The notes under the pieces are model-generated. The model was not told the origin of the DNA and searched no databases. It saw only the letters and a list, made by a program, of their open reading frames with translations. 64,000 nt of DNA, taken from contig CAYTBN010000030.1 in the NCBI GenBank assembly GCA_964436045.1, positions 21,174 to 85,173 on the forward strand. Direction: 5' to 3'. The translations under genes were made by a program, and so were the position numbers. Source of the stretch: CAYTBN01 sp964436045 (GTDB lineage Bacteria; Myxococcota_A; UBA796; UBA9615; CAYRNR01). Shown here piece by piece: positions 9,179 to 18,600 of the stretch. How positions within the stretch are numbered: position 1 is the stretch's first letter; each line of letters starts with the position of its first letter.

Positions 9179-10510
9179 CCCTCCCCCCACCTCACCGATC
9201 AGATCGACGTCGCCGTGGCCCGTGATCCGGACCTCGACGATCTCCCCCGGATCCACATCTCCCGAATCGAGGATCACCTGGCCATCCACCTCGGGCGCCT
9301 GATGGCGGGTGCGCCCCACCAGCAGTGGGCCTTCGACCATGCCCTCGACGAGCACGGTCTGGGTCGTGCCGACCAGAGCCGCGGCCTGCTCTCGGTGGAT
9401 CCGGGCCTGGAGCGACAGCAGGGCGTCCAGACGCTCGGTGCGGAGCTCCGTGGGCACCTGATCGGGCAATGTCGCGGCCGGCGTCCCCTCCTCGGGGCTG
9501 AAGGCGAACGCACCCATACGCTCGAAGCGGGACTCGCCGACGAAGTCCATCAGGCGCTGGAACGCCGCGTCGGTCTCGCCCGGAAACCCCACCAGCAGCG
9601 TCGTACGGATCGCCACATCGCGGATGCCGGTCCGTAGCCGCTCGACGAGGCTGCGAACCGTGTCCTCCGAGGTTCCGCGGGCCATCCCGCGCAGGACCTG
9701 GTCGTCCACGTGCTGCAGGGGGACATCCACGTAGGGACAGACCTGATCGGCCCCGTCGATGATCTGGATCAGCCGATCGGAGAAACGCGCCGGGTAGGCA
9801 TACAGAAGCCGAATCCAGGCCAGATCGGGGATCGGGTCGAGGGCGGCCAGCAGGTCGGCCAGCCGCTCGTTCCCCGGCCGGTCGCGGCCGAATCCGGTGG
9901 TGTCCTGCCCCAGCAGGTTGATCTCCTTGACCCCTGCGGCGACCAGCGCCCGCGCCTCGTCGACCACGTCCGCCACCGTTCGGCTCCTGAGCGGCCCGCG
10001 CAGCGCAGGGATCACACAGAACGAGCATCGCTGGGAGCAGCCCTCGGCGATCTTGAGGTAAGCACTGGGCCCCCGATCCAGCGTCGCGCGCAGCGCGCCG
10101 TCGAGGGGCGCCCGGTCCGGATCTGGCAACTGCACAGCCTGCGGCCGCAATCCCAGACAGGCCTCCACGATGCCATCGACACCCCCGGTCCCCACGAAGA
10201 CGTCCACCTCCGGGAGCAACTCCCTCAGCTCGTCTCCATACCGCTGGGCCAGGCAGCCCACCACGACCAGCCGCTCGCAGTGGCCGTCGGCCCGGTGCTG
10301 TGCGAGTTCGAGGATGGTGTCCACAGACTCGCTGGTGGCGTCCTCGATGAAGGTGCATGTGTTGACCAGCAACACCTGCGCCCCGGCGGCCTCCTCGACG
10401 ATGCCGACGCCTGCTCCCACCAGCCGGGCGGCCATCACCTCGCTGTCGACGAGGTTCTTGGCGCAGCCCAGGGAGGTCAGATGAACGGTCGGCCGCGATC
10501 CGGTAGACAT
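9167..10510 (-). CDS. rimO: Ribosomal protein S12 methylthiotransferase
   Basis: RimO is a radical-SAM enzyme that adds a methylthio group to a conserved Asp of ribosomal protein S12. The 447-residue length is standard. The N-terminal UPF0004 domain starts with TSLGCAKNLVDSEVM (first cluster Cys at 16), with further Cys in NTCTFIEDA and VGCLAQRYG that complete the auxiliary 4Fe-4S site. The radical-SAM motif is CSQRCSFC, preceded by AYLKIAEG, and a TRAM-like domain closes the protein. The residues ASLGCAKN/LVDSE and the RSR-like segment after the cluster separate it from MiaB. ATG start at 10510. It sits alone between the convergent PilZ gene and lolA, 49 bases downstream of lolA, and may be read through from the ftsK-lolA unit. 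Confidence 0.97.
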   Translation of the reverse strand: MSTGSRPTVHLTSLGCAKNLVDSEVMAARLVGAGVGIVEEAAGAQVLLVNTCTFIEDATSESVDTILELAQHRADGHCERLVVVGCLAQRYGDELRELLPEVDVFVGTGGVDGIVEACLGLRPQAVQLPDPDRAPLDGALRATLDRGPSAYLKIAEGCSQRCSFCVIPALRGPLRSRTVADVVDEARALVAAGVKEINLLGQDTTGFGRDRPGNERLADLLAALDPIPDLAWIRLLYAYPARFSDRLIQIIDGADQVCPYVDVPLQHVDDQVLRGMARGTSEDTVRSLVERLRTGIRDVAIRTTLLVGFPGETDAAFQRLMDFVGESRFERMGAFAFSPEEGTPAATLPDQVPTELRTERLDALLSLQARIHREQAAALVGTTQTVLVEGMVEGPLLVGRTRHQAPEVDGQVILDSGDVDPGEIVEVRITGHGDVDLIGEVGGGLFG

Positions 10511-10559
10511 GTCGGGGTTGTAGTGGCTCGCGCGCGGGAACGCAACGGAGAAGCCAGCA

Positions 10560-11219
10560 CTAGTTGTACGGCATGATCTCGACCCCTTCGGGGGGGGTGA
10601 AGCTGAAATGCTCGTCGGCCAGCTCGGGGTTGGCCACCGGATCGATCATCCGGGTGACCGTGCGAGTGCCGATGCCGTCCTCGATCGTGACCTCGATGAT
10701 GGTGCTATCCGCCGCCGCGACGGCGACCCATACACGGCGCACTCCCGGCATCTCCTGGCGGGGTACGAGGAGCAATCGGATCTGGTCGGGAGTGGCCACA
10801 TCCGGCTGCAGGGTCACGTCGAAATCCGCGCGCACGTCCTCGAGTCCAATGACGAAGCCGAACAGACGCGCCTGGGCTGCCGTGTCCAGTTCCTTCATCA
10901 GAAACGCCCGCTTGTCGTCGGGGTGGTAGACCCACAGATTGGCCCCGTCGGAGATGAACTGCCGTGCGGTGGGCTCGGCGTAGTCCCAACGCATCATCGC
11001 CGGACGCTTGATCTCCAGCGTGCCCTTCTGGACGAAGGTCTCGCCACTCGGGTAGTGGCTCTCCTGCTCGAACCCGCAGCGCAGGCTCTGAATGTCCTTG
11101 TAGTGCTCCCCGACGCCAGCGAGAACGCGGTCGACGCCGGTCTCGCCCTCCCCCGACGCTGCGCTCAGCACGCCCAGAAGAAGCATCGTCACGATCACGC
11201 CGGTCGTCAGTGCCCTCAT
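10560..11219 (-). CDS. lolA: Outer-membrane lipoprotein carrier LolA
   Basis: LolA carries lipoproteins across the periplasm from LolCDE to the outer membrane. The 219-residue protein has a signal peptide (ALTTGVIVTMLLLGVLSAASG) and the LolA core: LRCGFEQES, then GTLEIKRPAMMRWDY with the conserved Arg-Trp-Tyr element, then FISDGANLWVYHPDD. I chose the ATG at 11219 because GGAGGACGG lies just upstream; a longer start at 11252 would overlap ftsK. The order ftsK then lolA, 19 bases apart, is the same as in many proteobacteria, which supports the call. The many lipoproteins in this window make a LolA expected. Confidence 0.94.
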   Translation of the reverse strand: MRALTTGVIVTMLLLGVLSAASGEGETGVDRVLAGVGEHYKDIQSLRCGFEQESHYPSGETFVQKGTLEIKRPAMMRWDYAEPTARQFISDGANLWVYHPDDKRAFLMKELDTAAQARLFGFVIGLEDVRADFDVTLQPDVATPDQIRLLLVPRQEMPGVRRVWVAVAAADSTIIEVTIEDGIGTRTVTRMIDPVANPELADEHFSFTPPEGVEIMPYN

Positions 11220-11238
11220 CCACCGTCCTCCAGAATTC

Positions 11239-13857
11239 TCATGCGTCCGCACCGAAGGGCTGGACGAACACTTCCCGCGGCTTGACGCCGTCGGCGGGCC
11301 CGACCACGCCGTCGACCTCCATCCGTTCGACGATCCTCGCCGCGCGGTTGTAGCCGATCTTCAGTCGCCGCTGGAGCATCGACGTGCTCGCCTTGCGGGT
11401 CTCGGCCACGATCGCTACCGCCCGGTCGTAGTACTCGTCGTACTCCTCTGCTCCCTGGTCGTCGTCCCCGTCTCCGTTGACCGCCGCCTCGAGCACGTTG
11501 TCCAGATAACAGGGCTCAGCCTGCTCCCGCAGGGCGGCGCAGGCACGGCCGATCTCGTCGACCGTCACCAGCGGTGCGTGGCAGCGCTGCACGGTCGACG
11601 TGCCGGGTTTGAGCATCAGCATGTCGCCTGCGCCCAGCAGGTGCTCGGCACCGTTGGCGTCCAGCACGGTGCGGCTGTCGACCTTGCTGCTGACCTTGAA
11701 CGACATCCGCGCGGGGAAGTTGGCCTTGATCAGCCCTGTGATCACATCCACCGACGGTCGCTGGGTCGCGATCATCAGGTGGATCCCCGCCGCGCGGGCC
11801 ATCTGTGCCAGCCGGACGATGCCGTCCTCGACGTCCTTGCGGGCGACCATCATCAGGTCCGCCAGCTCGTCGATCACGATCACGATGTAGGGCAACTTCT
11901 CGGGGCGACCGGCGAACGGCACGGCCGGATCGTCGGGGTCCCAGGGCAGGCCTGCGTCGCCCTCACGGTCGAAGGCCTGCTGCGCCTTCTCGATGGCCTG
12001 ATTGGCCCCGACCACGTTGCGCTTCTTGAGAAAGCGCAGCATCTCGTAGCGCCGGGTCATCTCCCCCACCGCCCAGCGCAGCGCCGCCGCGGCCCGCCGC
12101 GGATCGGTCACCACCGGGAGCAACAGGTGGGGAATGTGCTCGTAGACCGCGAACTCGATCATCTTCGGATCGATCATGATCATCCGCACCTCGTCCGGGG
12201 TGCGGCTGAGCAAGAGACTCATGAGCATCGAGTTGACGGCCACCGACTTGCCGGAGCCGGTCGTGCCCGCGATGAGCAGATGGGGCATCTTGGCCAGATC
12301 GGCCATGGTCGGCTTGCCGACGATGTCCTTGCCCAGCGCAATCGGCAGCGCGCGGCCGTCGATGGCCGCGGCGTCCTGGGCCAGTACCTCGCGCAGGTAC
12401 ACGGTCTGGCGCTTGCGGTTGGGAACCTCCACCCCCACGACACCCTTGCCAGGCAGCGGCGCCACGATCCGGACTCTCACCGCCTTGAGGGCCATCGACA
12501 GGTCGTCGCTGAGCCCCTGGATGCGGGAGATCTTGACGCCCGGCGCGGGCTCGAACTCGTACATGGTGATCACGGGACCGGGATGGATCTCCACCACCCT
12601 CCCCGTAACTCCGTAGTCCGCGAGTTTTTTCTCCAGCAGACGGGCGTTGCGGTGTAACTCCTCCTCGGAGTAGTCCGCTCGCTCGACGGGGACCGGGTCC
12701 AGCAGCGAGAGCTGGGGGACACGGAACCGCACGTCCCGGGACCAGCCCCGGAGGCTGTCCACGTCGTCCCTCGGCTGGGACTGCAGGTGCTCACTCTCGA
12801 CGATCTTGGGCCGGTCCGCTTGGGCCTTCTCGACTGGCGGGATGGTGGCGGCCTCCCCCGTGGTCTCGATCTCGACCGCGGCCGATACCCCCTCGGGGGT
12901 CGTGAGGTCCACGCCGCTCTGCCCGGCGCTATCCAGCGAATCGAGTTCCTCGAGGCTCTCCACATCCTGGGAGTCGAGTCCCTCGTTGTTCACGATGGGC
13001 GGCATGTCCGGCTGCGCTTCATGCACCGCCCGAAGCACGCTCGACTGACCTTCGGTGGCGAGTTCCTCGTCGAGGCTGGTCTCTGCGACCGCGGACGCCC
13101 GCTCGGCCCGGCGCGCCTCTCGTTCGGCCCGGCGCGCCTCTCGCTGCCGCCGACGAGCCTCGCGCCAGTCCCGCCACGCGCCACCGAGGGCACGGCTTGC
13201 CACCCCTGCTTGCTGGGAGGCCACATCGCCCGCGACCTTGGAACTCGCCAGCGTCCGCTTGCCGAACCAGCCCGCGACCCGGCGCGCGACCGCCAGAATG
13301 TCCATCATCGAGATATCCTGGGCGAACTGCAGGGTGATCAGCAGCCCGCAGATCGCCACGATCAGCGCGCCGACCTGGCCCAGCAGGCTCGCCATCCAAC
13401 CCGCGAGGATGCCCCCCAGCGCGCCACCCGTCAGCAACGGCTCGCCGCGGAACTGGACGGTCCCGATCATCAACTGCGCGAGCACGGCGACCAGCACGAC
13501 CACCGACAACAAGCCCAGGATCTCGGTGGTCCGGACCGGGAAACGGCGACGCACCAGCAACCGTCCTCCGAACACCATCGAGACCGTCGCGGCCACGAAG
13601 CTCGTGGCCCCCAGCAGCTGGAACAGGTAGTCGGAGAGGGTGGCGCCGAACGGACCGATCCAGTTGCGGACCGGCTGGGTGCTCGTCGTGTTCAGGGAGG
13701 GGTCGCTGGGGTGGTAGCTGACCAGCGCCAGCGCCAGAAGGATGCCCAGCGCGATCAGGACAATCCCGCCACACTCGCGCAGGTGCCTGCGGAGCCGGGG
13801 CTCCTCCGGATCATTGCTGACGGACCCTCTTCGGGTCTTGCTGCGCCTCCTGGTCAC
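11239..13857 (-). CDS. ftsK: DNA translocase FtsK/SpoIIIE
   Basis: FtsK pumps chromosomal DNA through the closing septum. The 872-residue protein has four N-terminal membrane segments (to about residue 190), a variable acidic/charged linker (about 200-390, with an Arg/Glu-rich stretch), the alpha/beta motor domain with Walker A AGTTGSGKS and Walker B IVIVIDELADLMM, and a C-terminal winged-helix gamma domain (about 800-872) that reads KOPS-type sites. All expected parts are present and the length is normal. I favour the GTG at 13857 because GAGAGGAAG lies upstream of it; a GTG at 13890 would add 11 residues with no ribosome site. It is first in a unit with lolA and has a good promoter upstream. 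Confidence 0.97.
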   Translation of the reverse strand: MTRRRSKTRRGSVSNDPEEPRLRRHLRECGGIVLIALGILLALALVSYHPSDPSLNTTSTQPVRNWIGPFGATLSDYLFQLLGATSFVAATVSMVFGGRLLVRRRFPVRTTEILGLLSVVVLVAVLAQLMIGTVQFRGEPLLTGGALGGILAGWMASLLGQVGALIVAICGLLITLQFAQDISMMDILAVARRVAGWFGKRTLASSKVAGDVASQQAGVASRALGGAWRDWREARRRQREARRAEREARRAERASAVAETSLDEELATEGQSSVLRAVHEAQPDMPPIVNNEGLDSQDVESLEELDSLDSAGQSGVDLTTPEGVSAAVEIETTGEAATIPPVEKAQADRPKIVESEHLQSQPRDDVDSLRGWSRDVRFRVPQLSLLDPVPVERADYSEEELHRNARLLEKKLADYGVTGRVVEIHPGPVITMYEFEPAPGVKISRIQGLSDDLSMALKAVRVRIVAPLPGKGVVGVEVPNRKRQTVYLREVLAQDAAAIDGRALPIALGKDIVGKPTMADLAKMPHLLIAGTTGSGKSVAVNSMLMSLLLSRTPDEVRMIMIDPKMIEFAVYEHIPHLLLPVVTDPRRAAAALRWAVGEMTRRYEMLRFLKKRNVVGANQAIEKAQQAFDREGDAGLPWDPDDPAVPFAGRPEKLPYIVIVIDELADLMMVARKDVEDGIVRLAQMARAAGIHLMIATQRPSVDVITGLIKANFPARMSFKVSSKVDSRTVLDANGAEHLLGAGDMLMLKPGTSTVQRCHAPLVTVDEIGRACAALREQAEPCYLDNVLEAAVNGDGDDDQGAEEYDEYYDRAVAIVAETRKASTSMLQRRLKIGYNRAARIVERMEVDGVVGPADGVKPREVFVQPFGADA

Positions 13858-13936
13858 ATCTACTTCCTCTCGACCCGTGACAGGCGCCACGTCCAGGCCG
13901 ATACTGCTGCAGCTACCGCTAGATAATTCCAGCTAC

Positions 13937-13966
13937 ATCGTAGGACGCGTACGCGCTGAGTGTCAA
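13937..13966 (-). promoter_or_regulatory. Putative sigma70-type promoter of ftsK-lolA
   Basis: On the minus strand a perfect -35 TTGACA (13961-13966) is followed after 18 bases by TACGAT (13937-13942). Transcription would begin about 70 bases before the chosen GTG of ftsK. The spacer contains the self-complementary ACGCGT. Confidence 0.6.
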
Positions 13967-14000
13967 TACAGACGCCGATTTACCACCGCCGCCGGGGTCC

Positions 14001-14028
14001 AAAAAAAGCCGCCCCCGGTCCCGGCGCC
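14001..14028 (-). terminator. Putative intrinsic terminator of the wbpD/barrel unit
   Basis: Reading the minus strand downstream of the WbpD-like gene, a GC-rich hairpin (CGCC paired with GGCG, with an outer G-C pair beyond one mismatch) is followed by seven T residues. It lies about 100 bases after the stop at 14128 and before the ftsK promoter, where a terminator is expected. The remainder of the gap from 13967 to 14127 shows no gene. Confidence 0.55.
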
Positions 14029-14127
14029 TTTCGCCCTGTTAGAACGCGCGAGCTCACCTGCTCATTCATCGCCATGGCGAACACGCCACTCCGGAGAGCA
14101 GCGGTGGATGGAATCAGGGGGCGAGGA

Positions 14128-14712
14128 TCAACGGTGGGAGAGTGCGCGAAGGCGCTGTCCGTCATCGTCCAGGGCGTAGCGGTCCCGGCAACGGGCGCAG
14201 CTGCCCTGACCCCGGTCGTCCAGGTCCAGGCGATCGCCACAGCGGCAGACCCAGCCCAGCCGCCGGGCAGGTACACCGACCATCAGAGCGTGGGGGAGCA
14301 CGTCTGCGGTCACGACTGCACCAGCGCCGACGGTGGCGAACTCGCCGATCGTGGTACCGCAGACCACCGTCGCGTTGGCCCCCACCGAGGCCCCGCGCCG
14401 GACGGTGGTCGTCTCGAATTCCTGCTTGCGTTCCACGCTGGCCCGGGGTGTCCGGACGTTGGTGAACACCATCGACGGCCCCAGGAAGACGTCGTTCTCC
14501 ACGAACACCCCAGCGTACACCGACACGTTGTTCTGGACATGAACGCCATCGCCGAGCACCGCGCCGGGGCCCACGTATACGTTCTGTCCCAGCACGCACG
14601 CCGCACCGATACGGGCTCCGGTCTGCACGTGGCAGAAATGCCAGATCCGGGTTCCTGCGCCGATCTCGACGCCCTCGTCCACGACGGCGGTCGGGTGGGC
14701 AACGTAGCTCAT
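14128..14712 (-). CDS. wbpD: WbpD/WlbB-like hexapeptide N-acetyltransferase
   Basis: This 194-residue protein is a left-handed beta-helix acyltransferase. It matches the family of UDP-2-acetamido-3-amino-glucuronate N-acetyltransferases: early HPTAVVDEGVEIG, then RIWHFCHV, QNNVSVY, GPSMVFTNV, RRGASVGANATVVCG and HALMVGVPARRLGW. The catalytic His region (WHF.HV) and the NNVSVY acetyl-CoA strip are intact. The last 40 residues form a small zinc-ribbon-like tail with CRC and CARC pairs. I used the ATG at 14712, where the family's N terminus begins. It is 52 bases downstream of the outer-membrane barrel gene and probably in its operon. The neighbours suggest it modifies a sugar for an envelope glycan, but no other sugar-nucleotide gene is in the window. 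Confidence 0.88.
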   Translation of the reverse strand: MSYVAHPTAVVDEGVEIGAGTRIWHFCHVQTGARIGAACVLGQNVYVGPGAVLGDGVHVQNNVSVYAGVFVENDVFLGPSMVFTNVRTPRASVERKQEFETTTVRRGASVGANATVVCGTTIGEFATVGAGAVVTADVLPHALMVGVPARRLGWVCRCGDRLDLDDRGQGSCARCRDRYALDDDGQRLRALSHR

Positions 14713-14764
14713 GAAGGGAGTACTCGCGGCGGGACTCCCGCGGGACGCGCGCCCCGCGGAGTCA

Positions 14765-16111
14765 TCAGAAACCGAACTCGATGCCGATACCGATCTCGTG
14801 GTCGGTGAAGGTCGGATCGACGCCAGCGTCCGACGCCACGATCGACCACAGCCCGTACTGCGCACCGATCTTGAAGAACTCGGTGATCTGGAAATCCACG
14901 CCGAGGCGGGCGCGGATCTCATGGTCCGAACGGTCGATGTCACCCGCGATCTGGCGGTAGTAGTAGGCAATCTCCGCCCGCGGAAGGACAAAGCCGGCGA
15001 TCTGCCCCTCGTACCGCACGTACGGGGAGGTGGTGATGTAGTAGTTCGAGAAGTACAGGTAGCGGAAGTCCCTGAGGAATCCCACCGTGATCCGCTGGGT
15101 CATCAGCGGCGTCCAGTGGAGCTGAATCTTGCCCAGGATGCCGTCGCTACCGTTGAGGTTGTCGTCCGGGGCCGCGGGGCTGTCGGGGAAATAGGCGTTT
15201 CCGTACCCGATCATGCCCTGCAGCGCGATCTGGCGGCTGAACTTCCCCTGGATCCCAAACCAGACCCGCCAGTGGTCGGAGTCGTACTGACTCAGGCTGG
15301 CCAGGGCCGGGTCGGCGTTGTCGGAAGTCACCAGATCGGCAAAGGTCGGATCCCACATCACATGGCCGAAGTCGGCATCCAGCAGGAGCTGGGTCTTGGG
15401 GAAGAACCGCCATGCAGCGTGTAGGGTTCCGTAGAAGTCGAACGCCTGGCCGTACACGATCCGGCCGGCGGCGGCGCCGATGCCCTGGGTATTCGCACCG
15501 GTGTAGCGCCCCAGATCGAAGTGGAACAGCCCGCGGATGCGCAGTGAGCTACCCGGCCGCCCCTCGACACCGATCTGGAAGTCGTTGGTCAGCCGATCCA
15601 TCAGCGAATAGCGATGGAACACGCGCTCCTGGTTGTCGAACTCCCGGGACAACCGTTGGAGGTCATCGGAGACGATAAACGAAAACGGGCTCTTGGGCCG
15701 GGTCATCAAGCTCAGACCCAGCCTGTAGTTCACGTAGATGTCCAGGTCCTTGTGCCCCACCGGATCGGCCGCATGGTCCACGAAGGCGCCCAGGTACTTC
15801 TTGAGCAGGTACTCGCCGTAGATATTGAAGGTGGCGTCGTCGGACCGCAGCAGATAGCGCAGGTGCGGCTGCAGGGCCAGGGTGAAGTCGTGCTCGGGAT
15901 TGGCCTCGGTCCGGTAGACGTTGCTCTGGTAGGCACCGACGAAGCGCAATCCCGGCTGCAGGCGTCCGTTGGCGCCAACCCGGAATCCACTGTCGGCCGA
16001 AGCAGCGTTTGCCCTCGAGAAGCCGTCGGCATGTGCGGTGCCCGCCAGCGCGAACGAGATCAGCAATGCCGCGCACGCGACGAGCTGAACCGATGGTGTT
16101 TGCGCCTTCAT
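14765..16111 (-). CDS. Outer-membrane beta-barrel protein of the Glt-like cluster
   Basis: The 448-residue product has a signal peptide ending TAHA, then alternating polar/hydrophobic strands rich in Tyr, Phe and Trp along its length, and a C-terminal Phe (GIGIEFGF) as required for BAM insertion. This pattern predicts a barrel of about 16-20 strands. It shares no catalytic motif. I started at the ATG 16111 because AGAGGCGG precedes it and the signal peptide follows at once. It is downstream of the motor and TonB-like genes on the same strand. In Myxococcus xanthus the Glt complex includes outer-membrane barrel proteins (GltA, GltB, GltH), so this is the likely outer-membrane element; one-to-one identity is inference. 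Confidence 0.82.
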   Translation of the reverse strand: MKAQTPSVQLVACAALLISFALAGTAHADGFSRANAASADSGFRVGANGRLQPGLRFVGAYQSNVYRTEANPEHDFTLALQPHLRYLLRSDDATFNIYGEYLLKKYLGAFVDHAADPVGHKDLDIYVNYRLGLSLMTRPKSPFSFIVSDDLQRLSREFDNQERVFHRYSLMDRLTNDFQIGVEGRPGSSLRIRGLFHFDLGRYTGANTQGIGAAAGRIVYGQAFDFYGTLHAAWRFFPKTQLLLDADFGHVMWDPTFADLVTSDNADPALASLSQYDSDHWRVWFGIQGKFSRQIALQGMIGYGNAYFPDSPAAPDDNLNGSDGILGKIQLHWTPLMTQRITVGFLRDFRYLYFSNYYITTSPYVRYEGQIAGFVLPRAEIAYYYRQIAGDIDRSDHEIRARLGVDFQITEFFKIGAQYGLWSIVASDAGVDPTFTDHEIGIGIEFGF

Positions 16112-16320
16112 ACCGCCTCTTCTACAGCTTCCCGTCGCGCTCGTTCCCAACGCCAGCGGTGCACTCTACACCCTTCACCGCAGTTCGCACAGTACACTCC
16201 ATCCAAGGGCTTCGGGGCTTCCCCCGCGTTTCCGGTTCACATGTACCGGTCCTGGCCGCCGCCCCTGTCTGTTGTGTTGTCAGTCGTTTCCCCGAGTCTC
16301 CTCCATGATCGTCCGCGGGA

Positions 16321-16884
16321 TCAGGTGAAGGGAGACTCCTCTGGTGGCCTCGTATACCCGGACGGGTCCGACTCGTACTGTCCCTCGTCATCGAGGTCGT
16401 CGGGGGTTGTCTTCGACCATCGTCCCCGGCCAGCGTATGACACGCCCACCTCGGGAACACAGGCATCTGCCTCGGCGATCAGTTGCTGCGCCTGGCCCCG
16501 CGCCATGTCTATCTTCTGGAACTCGTGGGCGGCCAGGTCGTTGTTCTCTCGCGCCAAGGCCTCCTGCATCGCCAGATCGGCGTCTTCGACGACCTTGAGC
16601 AGCGCCTTGAGGCCGGCCAGTTTCTCGTTCAAGCAGTTGAGGAGAAGGACCTCTTTGTCCTTCTGCGCCACCCCGACCATCTTGAGAACCTTGCGTACCG
16701 CGTCCTTGACCTCGGTGACCGTGTCCTCGGAATAGTCCAGGCGCTGCCTCGGCGTCAGCTCGTTGTAGGGGACGGATTCCTCGTCGGCAGCCCGAGCGCG
16801 CGTGGCCATCGAAGCCGGCAGCAACAGGGGGATTGCAACGAGAATCAGGGCCAGTGACTGGGGGAACTTTTGCCAGACGTTCAT
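16321..16884 (-). CDS. Secreted helical protein of the Glt-like cluster, function unknown
   Basis: The 187-residue protein begins with a signal peptide (LALILVAIPLLLPASMATRARA). The mature part is mostly amphipathic helix, with heptad-like stretches (DTVTEVKDAVRKVLKMVG, NEKLAGLKALLKVVEDAD) and two Cys (LLNCLNEK, ADACVPE). The C terminus is acidic and Pro-rich. I know no named family for it. The ATG at 16884 has GGAGG upstream, and a promoter-like pair lies further upstream. It sits between the AgmX/PglI-like gene and the barrel gene, all on one strand, so a periplasmic role in that machine is the simplest reading. Confidence 0.78.
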   Translation of the reverse strand: MNVWQKFPQSLALILVAIPLLLPASMATRARAADEESVPYNELTPRQRLDYSEDTVTEVKDAVRKVLKMVGVAQKDKEVLLLNCLNEKLAGLKALLKVVEDADLAMQEALARENNDLAAHEFQKIDMARGQAQQLIAEADACVPEVGVSYAGRGRWSKTTPDDLDDEGQYESDPSGYTRPPEESPFT

Positions 16885-16918
16885 CGTCTGCCTCCTCGCG
16901 GCAGCCAGACAGCCGCCC

Positions 16919-16947
16919 AACCTACGGATGGGCGGTTCGACTGTCAA
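16919..16947 (-). promoter_or_regulatory. Putative promoter with overlapping inverted repeat
   Basis: On the minus strand TTGACA (16942-16947) is followed after 17 bases by TAGGTT (16919-16924). A 7-bp perfect inverted repeat, CCGCCCA...TGGGCGG (16913-16935), overlaps the -10 box, so a repressor or a hairpin could act here. It would drive the secreted helical protein and perhaps the barrel and wbpD genes. Confidence 0.5.
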
Positions 16948-17075
16948 GCCGCGCGCCAACGGAAGTCCATCCAGTATAACCGATGGTCGGTCGCACTGGT
17001 TGAATCTTCACCCCGCCAGAACGCCACCGGGCGCCACGCACGGGCGCCCGGTTTCGGCGCAGATCACCCCTCCGA

Positions 17076-18446
17076 TCAACTCGAGAAGAAGTTGAACGGA
17101 TAGGTGATCTCAAACTCGTCTTCCTGCTCCGGGAACGACCAGCGCTTGACCCGTCGGACGATGCAGTCCGCGAGCGCCTGACTCCCAGTCGAGTTGTCTT
17201 CTACCTGGACTCCGGACACCGAGCCATCCGGATTGACCGTCCAGATCACCTCGACCTTGCCGGCCAGTTCGGGGTTTGTCTTCAACTGCTCCTCGTAGCA
17301 GGCCTTGATCTGGCCCTTCTTGCGGCCGACGTACTTCTTGACGGAGTTCATGTCACCCACGTCGCCGAAGCTGACTTCCAACGCTCCGCCCACGCTCGCC
17401 TTGACCTCGGTCTGCTGCTTGGAACCGCCACCCACGGGGCCACCGCCACCGCTGCCGGCCATGTCCTTGATCGATCCCAGATCCCCGCTTCCGCCGCCGC
17501 CAGTGCGCAGGGTGCTGTCTTCGCCACGCCGCGCCACGCGGATGCCATCGGCGCTTGCCAGGGCCCGATCGAGGTTGCTCTCGAGTTCGCCGCCGTCAGC
17601 GAGCAGATCCGCCACAGCGTCCTGGTTGCCCGTCTCACCGGTGGTACCGATCAGGGCTGCGAGCCCCTGCTGCATCATCTCCGCCCGCCGCTGCTCCCGC
17701 AGATCCTCGGCTGACACCTGTTCCTCTTCGGCACCCGCGCCGTCGTTCTCGGATTCCTCGCCGGAACCCTCGCTCGGGTCGTCCTCCTCCTTCGTCGCGA
17801 CCTCCTCCTCGCCCAGGGCATCTTCGTCCTCGACTTCGTCCTCGTTGAGCAGGTTCTTCAAGGCGTCCTCATCGAAGAACGCCTGGGTGAACCGCTCGGG
17901 GATGTCGTCGATGCTCACCTTCCCCGGGGGGGGCTGGGAGTCGATGTAGATGTAGGCCGCCGTGTTGACGACGCAGGAGAAGAAGAAGAAGCCCCAGTAC
18001 ACCCAGTCGACCTGGGAGAGGCTGAACGGACTGAAGGTGACGGCGACACGCTTGGGCTCAGGCGGTGCCTGAACGAACTGGAACAGGATCGTGACCGGGC
18101 CCACCTGGACCTTGCCTCGATTCTGCTCGGTGAGCGGAAGCCAGTATCCGTCGCCCCGGCGCTTGGCCACGTTGCCCTTGAGCTTGCCGAGGGGCTGCAC
18201 TGCATTGTTCACCGACACCTTGCCCTGCATCTTGTCGGTGAAGACGAGGGCATACTGGCCGGCTTTTGCCGAGAACAATCGATGCTGCTTCGGAAGGAAA
18301 GAGGGAGGCAACACGAAGGTGTTCTTCGTGGACTCTCCCACGGTCACGGTATCCCCGGACCGGATCAACCGCTCATCGAGGATCTTCCCCCCCTGGATGA
18401 TCCCGATGCGGAGGACCTTGTGCGCTGGCCTAGACTTGGAGCCCAT
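17076..18446 (-). CDS. AgmX/PglI-type TonB-like transmembrane protein (GltG/GltJ-like)
   Basis: The 456-residue protein has an N-terminal cytosolic FHA-like beta domain (about residues 10-130), one membrane segment (about 150-172, VYWGFFFFSCVVNTAAYIYI), an acidic Glu/Asp-rich periplasmic stretch (about 200-250), a Gly-rich linker (about 320-350), and a C-terminal TonB-like domain (about 365-456) with IKACYEEQLKTNP, GKVEVIWTV and the paired Cys typical of the AgmX/PglI C-terminal family. In Myxococcus xanthus GltG and GltJ of this type join the motor to the outer-membrane Glt parts. Here it follows the TolQ and two TolR genes, which fits. It should span from cytosol through the inner membrane to the outer membrane. 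Confidence 0.88.
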   Translation of the reverse strand: MGSKSRPAHKVLRIGIIQGGKILDERLIRSGDTVTVGESTKNTFVLPPSFLPKQHRLFSAKAGQYALVFTDKMQGKVSVNNAVQPLGKLKGNVAKRRGDGYWLPLTEQNRGKVQVGPVTILFQFVQAPPEPKRVAVTFSPFSLSQVDWVYWGFFFFSCVVNTAAYIYIDSQPPPGKVSIDDIPERFTQAFFDEDALKNLLNEDEVEDEDALGEEEVATKEEDDPSEGSGEESENDGAGAEEEQVSAEDLREQRRAEMMQQGLAALIGTTGETGNQDAVADLLADGGELESNLDRALASADGIRVARRGEDSTLRTGGGGSGDLGSIKDMAGSGGGGPVGGGSKQQTEVKASVGGALEVSFGDVGDMNSVKKYVGRKKGQIKACYEEQLKTNPELAGKVEVIWTVNPDGSVSGVQVEDNSTGSQALADCIVRRVKRWSFPEQEDEFEITYPFNFFSS

Positions 18447-18600
18447 CAGCGATCCTCAGAGAACTTTCGCGCCCGCTTCATGCCGGCTTTCTCGTCCGTC
18501 GTTCAGGTCGGCGCTGATTCGCCGGTCGTACCCCGGTTCGAGCTACGAACCCTTCTATCGTAACATGCTATCGGACGACGCGCGCTCTTCTGGACCCCCT

